A stretch of 49,626 nt of DNA from an uncultured Planctomycetota bacterium (lineage in GTDB: Bacteria; Planctomycetota; Phycisphaerae; SM23-33), in NCBI GenBank assembly GCA_903892515.1, contig CAITIS010000057.1, positions 1 to 49,626 on the forward strand, written 5' to 3'. Under the pieces are notes generated by a model. That model worked only from the letters and a program-made list of their open reading frames with translations. It was not told the origin of the DNA and did not search any database. A program made the position numbers and the translations under genes. Numbering within the stretch: the first letter of the stretch is position 1; every line of letters begins with the position of its first letter. Below are positions 36,243-46,200 of the stretch, one piece after another.

Positions 36243-36354
36243 TAAGAACTAAGAACTAAGAACTAAGAACTAAGAACTAAGAACTAAGAACTAAGAACTA
36301 AGAACTAGGAACTAAGAACTAGGAACTAGGAACTAGGAACTAAGAACTAGGAAC
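36243..36354. repeat. Heptanucleotide tandem array, 16 units
   Basis: The array has nine TAAGAAC units followed by seven mixed units (TAGGAAC five times, TAAGAAC twice), with no other variation. The period of seven means unit gain or loss would shift any reading frame and change the helical spacing in front of the permease genes. Being between ATPase and permease genes, it could tune their relative expression; this is inference. Confidence 0.9.
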
Positions 36355-36399
36355 TGCGAAGCTCGGAACCACCGAGTCCGAATTCAGGGCCGCGAACTC

Positions 36400-38223
36400 T
36401 TGCCAACTGTGACTGCCATCTTGAGACAGCTGAACCCGCTGGAATGGGCTGGGCCCATTTTCACCAAGGAGCTGCGCGTCACCAGCCGGCGAAAGCGCTT
36501 CTATGTCCTGCGCGTGCTGTACCTGCTGGCGATGATCGCCTTCGTGGCCCTGACCTGGGTCAGAGCCTACGACCACTTTGCCATTACGGGCTCATCCACG
36601 GCCCAGGTCATGTCAGCCGTCGGCGAGACGGTGGTCAAGAGCATCGTGTGGTTTGAGTTCATCGCCTGCCAGGTGCTGGCGGTCGTGCTCAACTGCAACA
36701 CCATCAGCGGCGAAGTCACCGCCGGCACGCTGGGCGTGCTCATGACCACGCCGATCCGCCCCTTCCAGATCGTCATGGGCAAGCTCCTCAGCCGGCTGCT
36801 GCAGGTCTTCCTGCTGCTGGCCATCACGCTGCCGCTGCTGGCCGTGGTGCGGGCCTTTGGCGGCGTGCAGTGGAGCGCGGTGGTGTACAGCCTGGTCGTG
36901 ACGGCAGCAGCGTCGTTCCTGGTCGGCAGCATCGCCATGTTCTTCTCCTGCCGGCGCTTCGGCCCCATCACCGTCATCTTCCTGAGCCTGCTCGTGTACG
37001 GAATGTTCGTGCTCCTGCCATCGATTGGGCTGGGCCCGTACTGGATGCTCAACCCGGTGCAGAGCATGCAGCACATCTGGGCCGGTTCCCTTGCCGGTTC
37101 CCTGCAGTACATGAGCCAGGGGCGGGTGCTTGGGAAGGGTTTGTGGACCGGGATGGGCGCCGTGGGAAGTGCCATCAGGGCCGACTATCCAGCCTTGAAC
37201 ATGACGGCCATGCTGGGCCTGTCGCTGCTGCTGCTGTGGAGGGCCTCCTGCTCGGTGGGCAAGCTGGCGAAGTGGGCGGCCAACCAGAGCCCCACCTCGC
37301 GCACCTCCGCGCTGGGCGCCCGGCCAGGCAAGTTCAGCAAGGCCACCCGCCGGGTTTCGGGCTCAGCCGTGCTCTGGAAGGAGATGCGCTTCTACCTGCC
37401 CGATAGCCGGGGCAAGACCATCCTGGCCGTCGTGGTGCTGCTGGCGGTGCTGGTCGGTTCGTATATCTGCGCCGTCGCCGGCACGCTGCACTACGAGACC
37501 ATGCTGCACTTCCTGTACCTGATGCTGTACCTGCTGGGCATCTGGCTATGCTGCCTGGCCCTGGCGTGCACCGCCATCACCGTCGAACGCGAGAGCCGGG
37601 CCCTGCCCATCCTGCTGACAGCCCCGATCAGCGACGGCCAGATCATCTGGGCCAAGACCGCCAGCGTGCTGCGCCGCGTCAGTCCGCTGGCGGGCCTGAT
37701 GCTCGCCCACCTGGTGGTCTTCAGCATCCTGCCCACGATCCACCCGCTGGGCCTGCTGTACATGAGCCTGATCGCCCTGTACAGCAGTTCTTTCATCATC
37801 TGCCTGGGCATGTACTGCAGCACCCGCACCAGCACCGGCACCAACTCGATCGTGCTGGCACTGGTGCTGATCCTGTGCCTGTGGTTGGCGGCGCCGATGG
37901 TGCTGAACGTGGGCCTGGACATGGGTTGGTTCAACATCATGTCTCGACGGCACCCAGGACTGCACTACCACCATGAGGTCCATCCTGACGTTTTCAACTT
38001 CCTCAATCCGTTGGTGCAGATGGGCGTGATGGTTGTCAGCACCACCGGCCAGGAAAAGGCCCGGCTGCACCCGTACCTGCTTGAGTACCGCTGGGTCGGC
38101 GCGCCCGCGGGCACGGGAGCTGCCAGCGTCGTGGTCGGCTCGCTGCTGGTGCATGCCGCGTTGTCAGCGGGTTTGCTGTGGCGGGCGAAGGTTCGCCTGC
38201 GCAAGAACGTCTTTTCGGGATAG
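36400..38223 (+). CDS. ABC-2 type permease, first of tandem pair
   Basis: A 607-residue membrane protein. The beginning GPIFTKELRVTSRRKRFYVLRVLYLL is the usual ABC-2 entry (KELR basic stretch and first helix). Two sets of about six helices follow (30-280 and 345-600), separated by a hydrophilic loop with WKEMRF (near residue 325), a second KE entry. The start is uncertain: TTG 36400 and GTG 36409 are the only near starts, neither with a ribosome binding site, and the frame upstream is open to the repeat array with no ATG. The next gene starts three bases after the stop and is a paralogue. Together with the ATPase at 35157 it should form an exporter. Confidence 0.87.
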   Translation: MPTVTAILRQLNPLEWAGPIFTKELRVTSRRKRFYVLRVLYLLAMIAFVALTWVRAYDHFAITGSSTAQVMSAVGETVVKSIVWFEFIACQVLAVVLNCNTISGEVTAGTLGVLMTTPIRPFQIVMGKLLSRLLQVFLLLAITLPLLAVVRAFGGVQWSAVVYSLVVTAAASFLVGSIAMFFSCRRFGPITVIFLSLLVYGMFVLLPSIGLGPYWMLNPVQSMQHIWAGSLAGSLQYMSQGRVLGKGLWTGMGAVGSAIRADYPALNMTAMLGLSLLLLWRASCSVGKLAKWAANQSPTSRTSALGARPGKFSKATRRVSGSAVLWKEMRFYLPDSRGKTILAVVVLLAVLVGSYICAVAGTLHYETMLHFLYLMLYLLGIWLCCLALACTAITVERESRALPILLTAPISDGQIIWAKTASVLRRVSPLAGLMLAHLVVFSILPTIHPLGLLYMSLIALYSSSFIICLGMYCSTRTSTGTNSIVLALVLILCLWLAAPMVLNVGLDMGWFNIMSRRHPGLHYHHEVHPDVFNFLNPLVQMGVMVVSTTGQEKARLHPYLLEYRWVGAPAGTGAASVVVGSLLVHAALSAGLLWRAKVRLRKNVFSG

Positions 38224-38226
38224 CCC

Positions 38227-40074
38227 ATGAAATCTATCGTCAATGTCCTGGCCTTGCCGGCGCGGGCGGTTTTGCCGGCCTTGGATCGCTTCATCGGGCC
38301 CGTGCTGGGCAAGGAGCTGCGCGTCACCAGCCGGCGCCGCCGCCACTACATCCTGCGCGTGGGATACCTGCTGGTGCTGGCCGGCCTCATCGCCCTGGTG
38401 TGGCGGGCGATCTTCCCCAGCTTTTTCAATCAGAATTCGATCGCCCGCATGGCCGAGGGTGGCCGGGTCATCGTGCTGACGGTGGCGTGGTTCCAGTTCC
38501 TCGTCTCCCAGTTGCTGGCCATCGTGCTGCTGAGCCGAGCCGTCAGCGACGAGATCAACAAGCGCACGCTGGGCGCGCTGATGAGCACGCCCATAAAGAG
38601 CCTCCAGATCGTCACCGGCAAGCTCCTGGGCGGCCTGGCCCAGTTGCTGATGCTGCTGTGCGTGGCCCTGCCGCTGCTGGCGATGTTGCGGATGCTGGGC
38701 GGTATCGACTGGTCCATGGTCATCGGCAGCTTCTGCCTTACCGTCACGACCTCGCTGTTCCTAGGCAGCCTGAGCCTGTTCTTTTCCATCTTCAACCGCC
38801 AGTCCTTCATGGTCATGCTCATGACGCTGGTGGCGGCGGCCATATTGTACCTGGGGCTGCCGCTGTTGGCCGTTTACCTGACCGACAAGTTCTCGTTCGC
38901 CAGCGTCAGTAACGTCGCGATCGTGCTGGCGTACGTGAACCCGTACGTGGCCATGGAACTGTTGTCCGACCGCGGCATGGGCGGCAGCCTTGGCTGGTCG
39001 GCTCGACTCCCGGCCTGGGAAGTGTGTTCGGCGTTGTCCCTGGTGGCCACCGGAGTCATGGTGCTCATCAGCGCCGTCCGCGTTCGCAAAGCGGCCTTGC
39101 GCCAGGCCGTCGGCGATGTGCACGCGCGGGGGCCGAAGGTCCGAGCAGGAAGTGCGGCCGTGGCGGCGACGACGTCTCTGCCGGGCCCGTCGGCGTCGGG
39201 GCAGTACAGTGGCAGAATCCGCCGCGTGTGGGACAACGCCATCCTGTGGCGGGAATTCCAGACGCCGCTATTGCCGCGCAAGGCGCTGTCGATAACCATG
39301 CTCGCACTGGCCCTGCTGGCGCTGCTGATCGCGTACATCATCGCGTTCGTTGAAGGCGAACTTACACATCACGCCGTCTTCTCCGTGCCGTTGTTCCTCT
39401 TCGGGGCGGTGGTGGCCGTGCTGACTTCGGCCACGTCCATCACGTCGGAGAAGGAGGCCCGCACCTGGCAGCTCCTGCTACTGACCGACCGCAGCAGCGG
39501 AGCCATCGTCTGGGCCAAGGCCCTGGGCGTCATGCGGCGATGTCTTGCCCCCTTCGTGCTGCTGATCGGGCATCAGCTTGTATTCAGCTTCATCAACCTG
39601 CCGCCGATCACGCTGGCCTTCACGCTGGTAATCGTGCTGGGCTTTGTGGCGTTCATGACCGGCAGCGGGCTGTACTTCAGCGCCCGTCTCAAATCCTCGA
39701 CCTCAGCGGCTGTGGCGAATCTGGCCCTGGCCCTGGCGATCTGGCTGGCGGTGCCGTTCGTCCTGGCGATGCTGGAAAGCGGCAGCCGCTGGAGCAGCGG
39801 GGGCTACTGGCCCCAACTGGCAAGGGTAGCCTTGACGGCCAACCCGGTCGTGCAGGTCGGCGTCGTGGCTGAGGTCCACAACGACGATTGGCGGCGCGAT
39901 GGCGCTGGTCGGCGGACGCCGCACGCGCTGGCGTACAACTGGCCCACCGGCTACGAAGGGGTGGGCAACACCGCTCTGTATGTCGGCTGCTGCTCTGGCG
40001 GCTACGCCGGCGCGGGGCTGCTGCTGGGCTACCTGGCCAGCCGGCGACTCAGGCGCGGGCACTTGCTGGGTTAG
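38227..40074 (+). CDS. ABC-2 type permease, second of tandem pair
   Basis: A 615-residue membrane protein with the same architecture as its upstream neighbour: GPVLGKELRVTSRRRRHYIL near residues 20-40, six helices, a basic loop with WREFQTP (near residue 338) as second entry, then six more helices. The two share long identical blocks, so this is a tandem duplication in which both copies stayed intact, probably forming a heterodimer. Start ATG 38227 is three bases after the previous stop. The alpha-2-macroglobulin gene follows after 179 bp, a gap with a small ATGCC/GGCAT hairpin but no obvious promoter. Confidence 0.88.
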   Translation: MKSIVNVLALPARAVLPALDRFIGPVLGKELRVTSRRRRHYILRVGYLLVLAGLIALVWRAIFPSFFNQNSIARMAEGGRVIVLTVAWFQFLVSQLLAIVLLSRAVSDEINKRTLGALMSTPIKSLQIVTGKLLGGLAQLLMLLCVALPLLAMLRMLGGIDWSMVIGSFCLTVTTSLFLGSLSLFFSIFNRQSFMVMLMTLVAAAILYLGLPLLAVYLTDKFSFASVSNVAIVLAYVNPYVAMELLSDRGMGGSLGWSARLPAWEVCSALSLVATGVMVLISAVRVRKAALRQAVGDVHARGPKVRAGSAAVAATTSLPGPSASGQYSGRIRRVWDNAILWREFQTPLLPRKALSITMLALALLALLIAYIIAFVEGELTHHAVFSVPLFLFGAVVAVLTSATSITSEKEARTWQLLLLTDRSSGAIVWAKALGVMRRCLAPFVLLIGHQLVFSFINLPPITLAFTLVIVLGFVAFMTGSGLYFSARLKSSTSAAVANLALALAIWLAVPFVLAMLESGSRWSSGGYWPQLARVALTANPVVQVGVVAEVHNDDWRRDGAGRRTPHALAYNWPTGYEGVGNTALYVGCCSGGYAGAGLLLGYLASRRLRRGHLLG

Positions 40075-40253
40075 AGCCCCCAAGTGCCAGAGCTTCGAGC
40101 CTGGCTTTGGCCGGCGTCCTTGTGCTGAATCGCGGGAACTTCCGTCAGTGCCGATCATCCAACAAGGCGGTGGCATTGTTTACTGGCGGCGGTAGGATAT
40201 GCCTTCGGCATGTCCGCTTGCAGCCGCGGCGGATTCAGGACAAAGGCGGGATC

Positions 40254-43200
40254 ATGATTCGATTCAATTGGAGAGTTGCCGCGCTGACTTTGGCTTGTGT
40301 TCTTATCGCGGCGCTGGCAGGCACATCGTTTGACTCCACGGCCTTGGGTCGAGCATCGGCGAAGCCCCAGACCAAACCGGCGACAACTTCTCAGCGAAGC
40401 TCAGGGGAGAGGCAGATGGCCAGCGGGAACTTCAAGGATGCATATGAGAGCTTCGCCAGTCTCGCCCTGGACCCACAGGCCGACGGCAGCGCGGTTGGCG
40501 ACAACATGGCCAGAGCGATCGAGTGCCTCTCTCGCCTGAACCGCGTTGATGAGGCCGATGCCTTCCGCGAGAAGGTGATCGCCCTGCACGCCGACAATTG
40601 GCACTTGCTGCATGCCGCCGCCCTGAGCTACTTCCAGGGCGAACACGCCGGGTACATCATTGCCGGCGAATTCAGCCGCGGCGGCCATCGCGGCGGCGGG
40701 CGGTGGGTCAACTCCCAGCAGCGCGACCGGGTGCACGCACTGCAACTCATGCAGCAGGCGATGGCCGGCGTCAAGTCGCAGAACGATGCCGTGGCCGTGG
40801 GCGAGTTCTACTGGGACCTGGCCGGCATGTTGATGGGCGGCCGCAACTGTGACGAGGCTTGGCGGTTGCAGTCGCTGACGGACCTGGCCGTGCTGCCTGA
40901 TTACGACGAGGGCTACTCTTATGGCCACGAGTCGCGCGGCGCCCCCGTCGACGAGAACGCCCAGCCGATCTACTACGCCACGCCCAAGACCTGGCAGGAC
41001 TCCGCCAACGACGGCCAGCGCTGGCGCTGGGCGCTGGCCCAGGCGATGGAGGCCAGCCCATCTCGCAAGGGCCCGGCGCTGCTGCAATTCGCCTCGTTCC
41101 TGGAAAGCCAGTTTGGCGTCCAGACGATGCGGGAGTACGGCTGGTTTGCCTCGGGCGACCAGGGCGACGAGACCAGGAAGAACGAGTCGGGCCCTTACGA
41201 CGTGCACACGCTGGCGGACGATGAAACCATCGCCAAGCTCGCCAGCGGCATCAAGCGATTCAAATTGCCCGACGAGTTCAACTACATTCGCGTACTGCGG
41301 GAAGTCGCCGCCGGCGCCGATGAATCAGCGGCCGAGGCGGTCGATCGCCTGGCCCGGATCTTTGAGAACCGCCGGCAGTACCCCAAGGCGGCCGGACTGT
41401 GGCGCGACGCCATCAAGCGGTTCACTCAGGGCGTCCATGATTACCGCCAGAAGGCGCTGGACCAGATCGTCGGGGATTGGGGAGAGTTCGAGCCGGTGCT
41501 GACCCAACCGGCGGGGCAGGGCGCTACGGTCGAGTTTCGCTTCCGCAACGCCGCGAAGGTCGAGTTCACCGCCCAGGAAGTGGACGTGGCCACACTGCTG
41601 GGAGACGTCAAAGAGTATCTCAAGAGCAACCCCGGGCAACTGGACCACGCCAAACTGCGGGTCAGCGAGCTTGGCTACCGGTTGCTCATTGACGGCCAGC
41701 AGAAGTACCTCAAGGCGCAGGTGGCCCAGTGGTCACTGGACCTGACGCCCCGGCCAGAGCACTGGGACAGGCGCATCACGGTGGCCACGCCGCTGCAGAA
41801 GGCGGGGGCGTACCTGCTGACGGCCAAGCTCCCCGGCGGCAACACCAGCCGGATCGTCGTGTGGGTGGCCGATACCGCCATCGTCAGCAAACCAATGGCC
41901 AAGCGGCCATATTACTATGTCGCCGACGCTGTGACTGGCCAGCCGGTGCCCAAAGCCACGCTGGAGTTCTTCGGCTACAGGAGCGAATGGACCGGCGGCA
42001 ACGCCGGGTGGTATAGGGTCTTGACCACTGGGTCCACCGAGTCCACCGATGCCGACGGGCAGTGCATTCCCAAGTCCGGCGATTGGCCGGAGGGTTACGA
42101 GTGGATCGTCACGGCCACTACTCCGCAAGGCCGTCTGGCCTACCTTGGTTTCACGCGTGTCTGGACGCGAGGTGCCGGCGACCCTTCGTACAACGAGGAC
42201 AAGGTCTACGTGATGACCGATCGGCCGGTGTATCGGCCGGGCGGGCCGGTGAAGTTCAAGTTCTGGGCCAACCACGCCCGCTACGACCAGGAGGGCAAGA
42301 GCGCCTTCGCCGGCAAGCGATTCCTCGTGCAGGTGAACAATCCCAAGGGCGAAAAGGTCTATGAACACGTCTTCACCGCCGACGATTACGGCGGCTTCGA
42401 CGGCGAGTTGACGCTGGAGAAGGACGCGGCGCTGGGGCAGTACTCGATCTTCCTACCGCCCAATGACCAGCCTCAAAAGGCTCGCCTGGTCCCTGGCCAC
42501 GTGGCCGAATCGAACGTGCTCAATCCCTGCACCGGCGGCGGAACCTTCACCGTCGAGGAGTACAAGAAGCCGGAGTTCGAGGTCACGGTCGAAGCGCCTA
42601 AGCAACCTGTGATGCTGGGCGAGAAGATCGAGGCGAAGATCCTCGCCAAGTACTACTTCGGCGCTCCGGTAACAGAGGCTAAGGTCACATACAAGGTCAT
42701 GCGCAGCAGCTACCGGGCCGACTGGTATCCGGCGCGGTGCTGGGACTGGTTCTACGGCGCGGGCTACTGGTGGTTTGCGGCCGATTACGGGTGGTATCCG
42801 GGCTGGAACGAGTGGGGCTGCCGGCGGCCCGTGCACATGTGGTACTCGGGATGGGGCAGGCCAGAGCAACCGGAGGTCGTGGCCGAGGCGGAGGTGCCCA
42901 TCGGCAAAGACGGCGCCGTAAAGGTCGAAATCGACACTGCCTTGGCCAAGGCCATTCATGCCGACACCGACCACAAGTACGAGATCACGGCCGAGGTTGT
43001 GGACCAGTCGCGGCGCACTATCGTCGGGTCGGGCCAGGTGCTGGTCGCGCGCAAGCCGTTCAAAGTCTACGCCTGGGTGGATCGCGGCCACTACCGCGCC
43101 GGCGACGTCATTCACGCCAGCTTCAACGCCCAGACGCTCGATAACAAGCCCATCGCCAAGGCCAAGGGCGAACTGCGCCTGCTCAGCGTTCGCTACGAGC

Positions 43201-46200
43201 AGGACAGCCAGACCGGCCAGCTCAAGCCGCTGGAGAGCGAGGTCCAGAAGTGGGCGCTCTCGACCGGCGAGGATGGCCACGCCCGGCAGGAGATGAAGGC
43301 CGACAAGGCCGGCCAGTACCGGCTGGCATACACGGTGACCGACTCGGCCGGGCATGCGATCGAAGGCGGCTACCTGCTCACCATCGTCGGCGAAGGCTTC
43401 GACGGCGGGGATTTTCGCTTCAACGATATCGAGCTGGTGACCGACAGCCCGGAATACGCGCCGAGTGACAAGGTCGGCCTGATGATCAACACCAACCGCG
43501 CCGATTCGGCCGTGCTGCTGTTCGTCCGGCCCGGCAACGGCGCGTACCTGCCGCCCGAGGTGCTGCGGCTCAAGGGCAAGTCGATCGCCCAGGAGATCAA
43601 GGTCCTCAAGAAGGACATGCCGAATTTCTTCATTGAGGCCGTCACGGTGCATGACGGGAAGGTCTTCTCCGAAACGCGCGAGGTGGTCGTGCCGCCCGAG
43701 AGCCGCGTGCTGAACGTGGCCGTCACGCCACTGCGCGACAACGGCCGGGAGGCAGCGAAGGATCAAGAGAAGGACGCCTCGGCCTCCACACTGCCGCGGT
43801 ACAAGCCCGGCGAGAAGGCCAAGTTCAAGATCAAGCTGACCGACGCCAAGGGCGAGCCGTTCACCGGATCGGCCGTGGTGAGCGTGTACGACAAGGCGGT
43901 GGAGTATATTTCCGGTGGCTCCAACGTGCCGGAGATCAAGGCGTTCTTCTGGAAATGGCGTCGGTACCATACGTCCGCAGGCGAGAACAGCTTGGCCAGG
44001 TCCGAACGGAATTGGCCGGCCCCCGGCCAGGTCGAGATGCAGTTTCTCGGGGTATTCGGCGCTACCTCCGCCGAGGATGCCGACGTCAGCGCGAACAGGC
44101 TGGCCAGGCTGGAACGCTCTGCGCCCGGCGGGGCCGGCATGCCGCCGATGTCGTGCGCGCCGTGCGCCGTTTCAGATAGCGCAGGCCTGCCCACCTCGCT
44201 GCCGCCTGCGCTTAACAAGAAACTCGAGCCCCTCAATTCCATGCACCCGGATCTCTTCGAGTACGACTCATCGGCTGGCGAGGGCCAAGGCGGCGCCATG
44301 GTCGAGCCGACCGTGCGGACCAATTTCGCCGACACGGCGCTGTGGGTGGGGCGTCTGGAGGCCAAGGATGGCCTGGCCGAAGTCGAGTTGACCATGCCCG
44401 AAAACCTCTCCACCTGGAAGGCCCGGGTTTGGGCCATGGGCGGCGGCGCCAAGTGCGGCGAGGGCGATGCCGAAGTCGTCACCTCCAAGAACCTGCTCGT
44501 CCGTTTGCAGGCGCCGCGATTCTTCCTGCAGAAAGACGAGGTGGTCCTGTCGGCCAACGTGCACAACTATCTCAAGACGGCCAAGCACGTGAAGGTCGCG
44601 CTGGAACTGGACAACCGCAGCGGCGTGCTCTGGCCCATGGCGCTGCCGGGCGTCGCCGGCGACGGTCGAACCGTCCCGCCGCAGGTGCAGACGGTGGACG
44701 TGGAAGCCGGCGGCGAAAAGCGCGTCGACTGGCGCGTGAAGGTAATCCAGCCGGGCCAGGCCGTGGTGCGCATGAAGGCCCTGACCGATGAGGAATCCGA
44801 CGCGGTCGAAATGAAGTTCCCCGTGCTCATTCACGGCATGCTGAAGACCGACTCCTTCTGCGGCGTCATCCGGCCGGAGAAGGACTCGCTGACCTTCGAC
44901 ATCAAGGTTCCCGCGGAACGATTGCCCGCGCAGTCGCGGCTGGAGATTCGCTATTCCCCGACGCTGGCCGGGGCGATGGTAGACGCCTTGCCGTACCTGG
45001 TGGATTATCCCTATGGCTGCACCGAGCAGACGATCAACCGCTTCCTGCCGACCGTCGTGACGCAAAAGGTTCTGCTGAGCATGGGCGTGGACCTCAAACA
45101 GATTCGCGACAAGCAGACCAACCTCAACGCCCAGCAGATCGGCGATGACAAGGCCCGCGCCAGGGACCCATCCTACCAGGGCGGGTACATGAGCCGCGCC
45201 ACGGCCGGGGTGAAGAACCCGGTCTTCGACCCCGACGAAGTGTCCGCCATGGTCCGGGCCGGACTGGAGCGGCTCTTGGCCATGCAGTGCTCCGACGGCG
45301 GCTGGGGCTGGTTCAGCGGCTATGGCGAGCAATCCTGGCCGCACACGACGGCGCTGGTCGTCCACGGCCTGCAAGTCGCCCGCGCCAACGACGTGGCCCT
45401 GACGCCCGGGATGCTGGACCGCGGCATCGAATGGCTCAAGCGGTACCAGGCCGAGGAGCTTCGCCGCCTCAATCTGCCCAAGAAGGAGAGCCAGCACAAG
45501 GACAAGGCCGACGCCATCGACGCCTTCGTGTACATGGTGCTGGTGGATGAGAGCAAGGACAAGCTGGACAACGCCCCGATGCGCGAGCTGCTGTACCGCG
45601 ATCGCGTCGATCTGCCGGTCTATGCCCAGGCGATGCTGGGCCTGGCGCTGCACAAGGTGGGCGACAGGAACAAGCTCACGATGGTCCTTACCAACATCCG
45701 CCAGTTCCTTGTCCAGGACGAGGAGAACCAGACTGCTTACCTCAAGCTGCCCGAGAACAACTGGTGGTGGTGCTGGTATGGCAGCGAGTATGAGGCCCAG
45801 TCCTACTACCTCAAGCTGCTCTCGGCCACGGACACGGAGAGCCAGGTGGCGTCGCGGCTGGTCAAGTACCTGATCAATAATCGCCGCAATGGCTCGTATT
45901 GGAACAGCACGCGCGACACGGCCACCTGCGTCGAGGCAATGGCTGAGTACATCAAGTCCAGCGGCGAGGATAAGCCCGACATGACCGTGGCGGTATCGAT
46001 CGACGGCAAGGTCGTCAAGGAGATCAAGATCGACAAGGGCAACCTCTTCTCCTTCGATAACAAGCTGATCCTGGAAGGTGAAGCGGTGACCGCCGGGCCG
46101 CATAAGATCGAGCTGAAGCGCACCGGCAGCGGCCCGCTGTACTGCAACGCGTACCTGACGAACTTCACGCTGGAGGACCCGATCAAGTCGGCCGGGCTGG

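Larger units (their letters stand above)
36087..36399. other. Intergenic region with composite heptamer-repeat element
   Basis: This 313-bp gap lies between the ABC ATPase and its permeases. Almost all of it is repeat: four inverted heptamers (36089-36116), a structured core with a 12-bp perfect hairpin (36131-36158), and sixteen direct heptamers (36243-36354). Stop codons occur in all frames of the array, so no read-through protein is possible. No promoter was recognised in the last 45 bp. Confidence 0.6.

Noticed and set aside
36243..36354. CRISPR or telomere-like array
   Set aside because: Units are seven bases with no spacers, and the array lies between ABC transporter genes with no cas genes or chromosome end.
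39888..40253. N-terminal extension of the alpha-2-macroglobulin frame
   Set aside because: It overlaps the end of the permease gene, has no signal peptide, and ATG 40254 begins a clear signal peptide after AAGGCGGG.
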